Source of the DNA: Culex pipiens pallens
Taxonomy: Eukaryota; Arthropoda; Insecta; Diptera; Culicidae
Direction of reading: 5' to 3'
NCBI RefSeq assembly: GCF_016801865.2
Contig: NC_068938.1
Coordinates: forward strand, 183,481,754 to 183,545,753
DNA: 64,000 bases
Shown: piece after piece, positions 59,204 through 64,000 of the stretch
How positions within the stretch are numbered: the stretch's first letter is position 1
Layout of the letters: every line of letters starts with the position of its first letter
Position numbers and translations under genes: made by a program
The notes under the pieces: model-generated
Told to the model about the DNA's origin: nothing
The model's input: only the letters and a program-made list of their open reading frames with translations
The model's database searches: none

Positions 59204-59760
59204 TTGCCTTCCTCACCTCACTGAGGCAAGGCTATAAAATCACTCAAAAATTGAACTTTTTAAATAAGCCTCCCAGATATACCTTTACGTATACATATCG
59301 ACTCAGAATCAAATTCTGAGCAAATGTCTGTGCGTGTGGATGGACGTAGAATTTTTTTTCTCACTCACTTTTCTCGGAACTGGCTCGACCGATTTTGTCC
59401 GGATCTATGTTTTTGGATTTGCCTTCAGGTTCTTTAAGTCTTTTTTAAATTTCATCCGGCTTTGTGCAGTACTTTAAAAGATATGTACGAAAAACTGTTT
59501 TGGTTGATACTAAAAAGGGTCATTATTTACATAATTTGAAAGCTCCGGCGGATAGCTGTCGGAACTTTACGCTCAGTGCACGCACACAAACACTGCAGTG
59601 CTTTCAAATGGTTCATTAAATTTATCATACCTAGATGGCAGCACTCAGATGTATAGTGTCTTTACTAAGTAAGCGTTAGCCAAAGCTTTCGTAGTGTGTG
59701 GTTGCAAGGCTTTTAGGAGGAAGGCAGCAACCACCTTCCGGTGGATTAAGTAACGTTTTT
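59204..59760 (+). mobile_element. family A repeat, copy 4
   Basis: TTGCCTTCCTCACCTCACTG, TATCGACTCAGAATCAAATT, and the end GAGGAAGGCAGC...GGTGGATTAAGTAACG. Lacks the 164-bp units. Confidence 0.85.
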
Positions 59761-59900
59761 TTTTTGTCAAAACTGATGCTTTTTTATCACATTTGCAGTA
59801 AATTTTGAGGATTACAATGATGTTTCAATTAGATTTATGACCAAGATTTGTCTAACTCCATGTACCACCAGAACACGTATTCGGAACATCCGGTATCGGT

Positions 59901-60159
59901 ATGTCTGCCTGTGTGGATCAATCGGACTGCGCACTGGACTCACAATCCAGAGGTCGCCGGTTCGAATCCCGGGGCGGACGCAAAAAATTCTAAGTGTAAA
60001 TATAGGTATTCGGTGCCCTCTCCCCGTGCCCATACCTTCACACTTAGGAGACCCGGGAGGCGGAGTCTTGTCGCAAAAAGAACGATACACGCCTGTGGAT
60101 CCGTTGACGAAACCGCAAGGTTTAAGAGGGCCACATTATAAGGTGTTACGTCGATTCCG
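59901..60159 (+). mobile_element. tRNA-derived SINE with 12-bp target duplication
   Basis: Flanked by the exact direct repeat TCCGGTATCGGT (59,889-59,900 and 60,160-60,171). The head 59,903-59,979 folds like a tRNA: acceptor stem GTCTGCC/GGCGGAC, anticodon stem CTGGA/TCCAG with loop CTCACAA (anticodon CAC, valine-like) and B box GGTTCGAATCCC. The T stem has one mismatch. A body with ATTCTAAGTGTAAATATAGG follows. A broken relative lies at 34,485-34,600. Confidence 0.92.
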
Positions 60160-60171
60160 TCCGGTATCGGT

Positions 60172-60440
60172 TCTGCGTGACCGAAAGTTGATCTGTGTGA
60201 CGCAGAAGTGTTAAAAGAGCAAAATTGGTGGAAATTTATTGGTTTCCCAATTTTTTACAAGAGATTTTCCTCGATTTTTGACTCAGAGACAGCTTGTTTT
60301 GCCTCCCCTTAAAGGGGAAAGGGGTCGCGGAATAAATCACATCTTGAAAGATGGCGCATCTAATCCGATTTTAAACTGTCGGAAGTCTTAACCTTTATGG
60401 TCATATCTTCCTGTTCAACGGGGACCACAATCAGGGTTTT
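60172..60440. other. non-coding spacer
   Basis: Short balanced stretch; no gene or recognised repeat, apart from isolated satellite-like words at its right end. Confidence 0.4.
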
Positions 60441-61600
60441 TACCATCAGTAGCTTCGGTGACCTACGGATACTCTGCATCATATTGGGATGTTCTGGACA
60501 ACTAAGAACATCCGGAAGTCACAAATAGAATCTGTTCAACGGATGTTTGTACCGGTGTATTCACCATCGATATAGCTTCAGGTAGCTTCAGTGAGCCACG
60601 ATGGACTCTCTGCGATCTGTTAGAATGTACGAAGTCATCCAAGAACTCCCGGAAGTCATGGCCTGGATATCTACCTGATCAACGGGAGTCTGTATGGCTA
60701 TATTAACCATCGATATAGCTTCAGGTAGCCTCAGTAAGCCACGATGGACTCTCTGAGATCTGTTAGAATGTACGAGGTCATCCAGGAACTTCCGGAAGTC
60801 ATGGCCTGGATATCTACCTGATCAAAGGGGGTCATCCAGGAACTCCCGGAAGTCATGGCCTGGATATCTACCTGATCAACGGGAGTCTGTATGGCTATAT
60901 TAACCATCGATATAGCTTCAGGTAGCCTCAGTAAGCCACGATGGACTCTCTGAGATCTGTTAGAATGTACGAGGTCATCCAGGAACTCCCGGAAGTTATG
61001 GCCTGGATATCTACCTGATCAACGGGAGTTTATATGGCTATATTAACCATCGGTATAGCTTCAGGTAGCTTCAGTGGACCACGATGAACAATTTTCGACA
61101 TGTTAGATTGTGTTGAGACATCCAGGAACTCGTCCTCAAATGCGAATGCTAATTCCAATGGGACATTTATGCGTTGATCAGGAAAATATTCAGGCCAGGA
61201 CTTCCAGGAGTTCCTGGATGACCCAAAACAATCCAACATGCCGCAGAGTGCCCATCGTGGTCCACTGAAGCTACCTGAAGCTATACCGATGGTTAATATA
61301 GCCATATAGACTCCCGTTGATCAGGTAGATATCCAGGCCATAACTTCCGGGAGTTCTTGGATGACTTCGTACATTCTAACAGATCACAAGGTAACCATCG
61401 TTGGTCACGGAAGCTACCTGCAATTATAACGATGGTGGATACACTGGTACAGACCCTTGTTGAACAGGTAGATAATCAGTTCATTACTTCCGGAAGTTCT
61501 TGGATAACCCAGAACAACCCTACCTGCTGTAGAATATACAGCGTAGGTCACTGATGCTTAGAATATACAGCGTAGGTCACTGAACCTTTTTGGAATAACC
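60441..61600. mobile_element. foldback with 143-bp units
   Basis: Direct units marked by GATATAGCTTCAGGTAG lie at 60,569, 60,712 and 60,909, with a GGTATAGC variant at 61,052. The steps are 143, 197 and 143 bp, the 197 being a unit plus a 54-bp partial duplication. After about 61,170 the sequence reverses: GAAGCTACCTGAAGCTATAC at 61,266 and the CTCCCGTTGATCAGGTAGAT block. Units share CATCCAGGAACTCCCGGAAG and GGATATCTACCTGATCAA. The far right end has a 27-bp-scale duplication of AATATACAGCGTAGGTCACT (61,535 and 61,563). Confidence 0.85.
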
Positions 61601-61654
61601 TGGAATTACATAATTATTATTAAAAAAATATAATGCTTTATAAAACTAAAAAAT

Positions 61655-61765
61655 ACTGAAAACTCTTTTTACGCGAAAAATTCAAAATAGCGCGAACTTT
61701 TTTTACGCGATTTTTTTTACGCGAGAACCAAAATTCGCGTAAAAAGTGGTTTGACCGTAGCACTC
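61655..61765. repeat. ACGCG-rich short palindromic repeat
   Basis: TTTTTACGCG and CGCGTAAAAA words alternate in both orientations (61,668-61,750), beside a TTTGACCGTAGCACTC end. Probably a fragment of a dispersed repeat. Confidence 0.5.
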
Positions 61766-61805
61766 AAAAAAAAATTTTTTTAGTCGTTTTTCAGCTCAAT
61801 CAGTT

Positions 61806-62392
61806 CTACAGACCACAAAGCCATGACCGTGACACGTTTCTCCAAATGAACCATTTAACCTCCGCGATCAGTTTGTTTGCATCTCGAACAAACGGCCCCG
61901 TCAAAGGCCTCATTAGTAGATGGTTATCGTGGCCCGTCGATTGAACTCCTCTCGCAGACACACTTATACCACCTTGTTCTTCCTCGGCAAGTCCATCTGC
62001 TACGAGAGACCCCGACGCTGCCAGTCTGTCTGGTCCGATTAAGATCGCTATCGGGAATATCCCATTATCCCGCGGGCGCAAGATTGACACGCGGCACTTC
62101 TTCCCGCGCGGAGGTGCCTTCAGGTCTCTCGAAGGTGCAAAACCGCCAGGATTCCCGCCAACAAATCCATTCATCTGCCACGCAGACCTCAGTGACGTGT
62201 GTGCGGTTGGGATCCATTTAGCATTCCGACGGGGCCTGAACGCCGGTGTGGCCTTAATGGCGTACTCCAGGGCTTTTTTTGAGATCTTGAAGTTGGAGGA
62301 AGAGGAGATTTCTGAAGGTTGTGATGGCTTGGCACGTTTGTACACACGCATTTCGGCCTGTAGAGAGGGCTTAGGCTCTGTGAATGATTAAT
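61806..62392 (-). CDS. unidentified coding-like stretch, possibly an exon or element remnant
   Basis: About 195 codons are open stop-to-stop on the minus strand in balanced-composition DNA, with a first ATG at 62,351. Visible pieces include KISKKALEYAIKATPAF, RPRRNAKWIPTAHTSLRSAW, QMNGFVGGNPGG and a C-terminal KWFIWRNVSRSWLCGL. The N-terminal part is Ser/Lys rich and the middle basic. A possible splice acceptor (TTATTAATCATTCACAG on the minus strand) sits just before 62,376. I recognise no domain. It could be a remnant of a retroelement ORF, a host exon on the opposite strand to the 62,775 exon, or chance. Its length makes chance unlikely in this composition. Confidence 0.35.
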
Positions 62393-62774
62393 AACTTTTC
62401 TTTCTTTTCTTCAAGTTGACTTTAGGTCAGATCGACCTTTTGGACTGGTTTTGCTTGATGGTAGGTTTGGTTCAACAAGCCATAAGGTCAATTTCGAAAA
62501 TAAATAAAAAAAGCTAAATATTTTCTTTTTGGAAAGGTCCAGTAAGCAAAATTGTCATTTATTACATTTTAGATGTTCTTGAAACCGCCTTAAGTAAGGG
62601 GTGTTCAAAAACACCCAAAATGCAAAATAAAATCCTTTTATTAGAACATTTTGGTGTCACAAATTGGGAGGGGCTTTAAAACCTATCAATTCAGCTACTT
62701 CATTCAGATAAGAGTCCAAATACCCCAAAATGTTGTTCAATAGCTAACTAATTCTTTTCCGCTTCCCTCCACAG
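62393..62774 (+). other. intron sequence before the exon
   Basis: AT-rich DNA with a fragment of the AAAAACACCC repeat (62,570-62,660; compare 22,255-22,455). It closes with a pyrimidine-rich tract and CTCCACAG, the presumed acceptor. Confidence 0.55.
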
Positions 62775-63261
62775 AACCGTGACACGCCATCAAACGCCAA
62801 CGCGAAGAGGATTTGTCACCTCTCTCGGCAACCACGGCGGCCTCGTCGGATTACTTTGGCCACAAAATGATGGATCGGATACCGTCGCTGTCGATACCGG
62901 GCCTGTCGCTGTCCCATCCGCTGTCGATACCGACCTCGCAAGCTCTCACGAATCAATCATCGCACGCGGCGCTCAACTCGCTGAATCTGCACACGCAAAA
63001 CCTGCACGGCGTTGCGTCATCTGTGAACGCCCTGCACGGTTCACACGGGATTGGTGGCGGTGGAGGAGGGGGTGGTGGGAGTTCGGGTGGGAGTGCGGGA
63101 GGTGGAAGTAGTGGCGGGAATGTGGGGAGCCTTGGGGGGATATCGGTCAGTGGAGCAGGTTCCGGAGGACACGTCACGACGACGGCACAGGCCGTGGCCG
63201 CGGCCGCAAATCTGCACCAGAACGTCGGCGGGCTGCTCAACGGAGGCGCGAATGGCAATGG
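62775..63261 (+). CDS. internal exon of a Ser/His/Gly-rich regulator, frame broken near its start
   Basis: A strong acceptor (TTCTTTTCCGCTTCCCTCCACAG in two pieces around 62,752-62,774) and a consensus donor (GG|GTGAGT, GT at 62,262+1,000 i.e. 63,262) bound a 487-bp exon. The protein-like frame reads KRQREEDLSPLSATTAASSD, then DYFGHKMMDRIPSLSIPGL, LNSLNLHTQNLHG, a glycine/serine tract and an Ala-rich TTAQAVAAAANLHQNVGG. This low-complexity style fits a linker in a nuclear developmental regulator. I cannot name the gene. In this frame a TGA lies at 62,780-62,782, only five bases in. The frame starting at the acceptor reads NRDTPSN and runs to a stop near 62,871. One extra base in the AAA run at 62,792-62,794 would join NRDTPS to KRQREED, so a single-base deletion (real or a base-calling error) is likely. 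Confidence 0.7.
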
Positions 63262-63365
63262 GTGAGTTGAGTTCCTGGAGACGATTTTCTTTTGTTCGAA
63301 AAAAATAAATAAATTGGATGTTGTGATTTTATATGATTTTCTTATTTTTAAATTCGAGTATTTTT
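63262..63365 (+). other. start of the downstream intron
   Basis: Begins GTGAGTTGAG and becomes AT-rich at once, leading into the minisatellite. Confidence 0.6.
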
Positions 63366-63765
63366 GTGTTTACTTTGTCTACTTTGTTGACTTTGTTTAC
63401 TTTGTTTACTTTGTTTACTTTGTTTACTTTGTTTACTTTGTTTACTTTGTTTACTTTGTTTACTTTGTTTACTTTGTTTACTTTGTTTACTTTGTTTACT
63501 TTGTTTACTTTGTTTACTTTGTTTACTTTGTTTACTTTGTTTACTTTGTTTACTTTGTTTACTTTGTTTACTTTGTTTACTTTGTTTACTTTGTTTACTT
63601 TGTTTACTTTGTTTACTTTGTTTACTTTGTTTACTTTGTTTACTTTGTTGACTTTGTTTACTTTGTTTACTTTGTTTACTTTGTTTACTTTGTTTACTTT
63701 GTTTACTTTGTTTACTGTGTTTACTTTGTTTACTTTGTTTACTTTATTTACTTTGCTAACTTTGT
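63366..63765. repeat. 9-bp minisatellite, about 44 copies
   Basis: The unit TTTGTTTAC repeats almost without change for about 400 bp; rare variants are TTTGTTGAC, TGTGTTTAC, TTTATTTAC and TTTGCTAAC. The period is a multiple of three, so two frames stay open (Phe-Val-Tyr and Leu-Phe-Thr repeats). These are artefacts of the repeat. Confidence 0.97.
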
Positions 63766-63879
63766 TTGGTTTTCTTTAGTTTTGTTGTTATTTTTTTCGT
63801 TTTCTTTAGTTATTTTTAGTTTAAATTCGTTAAGGTTTGTTTAGTTTAGCATAGTTTTGTCTAGTCTTGTTTATTTTTC

Positions 63880-64000
63880 TTAGTTTTCTTTAGTTTTCAT
63901 TAGCTTTCTTTAGTTTTCTTTAGTTTTCTTTAGTTTTCTTTAGTTTTCTTTAGTTTTCTTTAGTTTTCTTTAGTTTTTTTTTTTAGTTTTCTTTAGTTTT
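63880..64000. repeat. 10-bp minisatellite continuing past the window
   Basis: TTTTCTTTAG-type units, about 10-11 copies, with one T-run interruption at 63,974-63,985. It runs off the end of the window. The intervening 63,766-63,879 is degenerate sequence with the same TTTAG words. Confidence 0.9.

Noticed and set aside
63051..63308. Other frames across the exon at 62,775-63,261
   Set aside because: They read through the consensus donor and give shadow translations of the Gly/Ser tract.
63314..63844. Frames of 148 and 176 codons made of Leu-Phe-Thr or Phe-Val-Tyr repeats
   Set aside because: Artefact of the 9-bp minisatellite, which lies in the intron after a clear donor.

Overview
The window looks like a non-coding stretch, mostly intronic, of a culicine mosquito genome. 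Culex is my best guess, from composition and the style of the repeats; no species-diagnostic gene is present. It is AT-rich, packed with miniature, foldback and SINE-type elements, and interrupted by GC-richer islands of apparently single-copy sequence. I see no bacterial-type genes, no rRNA and no free-standing functional tRNA.

The only well-supported coding segment is one internal exon on the + strand near the right end (62,775-63,261). It has a pyrimidine-rich acceptor, a consensus donor, and encodes a Ser/His/Gly-rich low-complexity region of the kind found between domains of developmental regulators. Its frame is broken a few codons after the acceptor. A CpG-rich island at 19,300-20,900 and a second at about 34,690-35,050 look like candidate promoters or untranslated first exons, possibly of the same gene. 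If so, most of the window is a long first intron. A second coding-looking stretch on the - strand (61,806-62,392) is unidentified.

Layout: a foldback with 144-bp units (1-928); a long-TIR element and a deleted relative (2,066-3,416; 4,106-4,770); single-copy sequence; a culicine repeat family A with four copies (6.3, 27.8, 39.1, 59.2 kb); a palindromic family G with two copies and a fragment (9.7, 40.9, 56.2 kb); family B with three copies (11.3, 26.1, 30.4-33.1 kb), two of them interrupted by other elements; Tc1/mariner-like TA-flanked elements (15.1 and 37.3-38.8 kb), the larger a 1.5-kb palindrome carrying the same coding-like piece in both arms; tRNA-derived SINEs (15.5, 34.5, 44.1, 59.9 kb); TIR-bounded elements with a tRNA-like core (17.5, 45.5 kb); two elements sharing CCCGGGCAGA termini (31.0, 43.2 kb); and a 5.3-kb foldback holding 29 copies of a 141-bp satellite with higher-order structure (49,253-54,543). 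The right end has a 143-bp-unit foldback (60.4-61.6 kb), the exon, and intronic 9-bp and 10-bp minisatellites.

The main biological story is structural: repeated formation of foldback elements, nested insertions up to three levels deep, and tandem amplification inside inverted-repeat elements. Element boundaries come from reading the inverted and direct repeats by eye and may be off by several bases. Family letters (A-G) are local labels, not database names.
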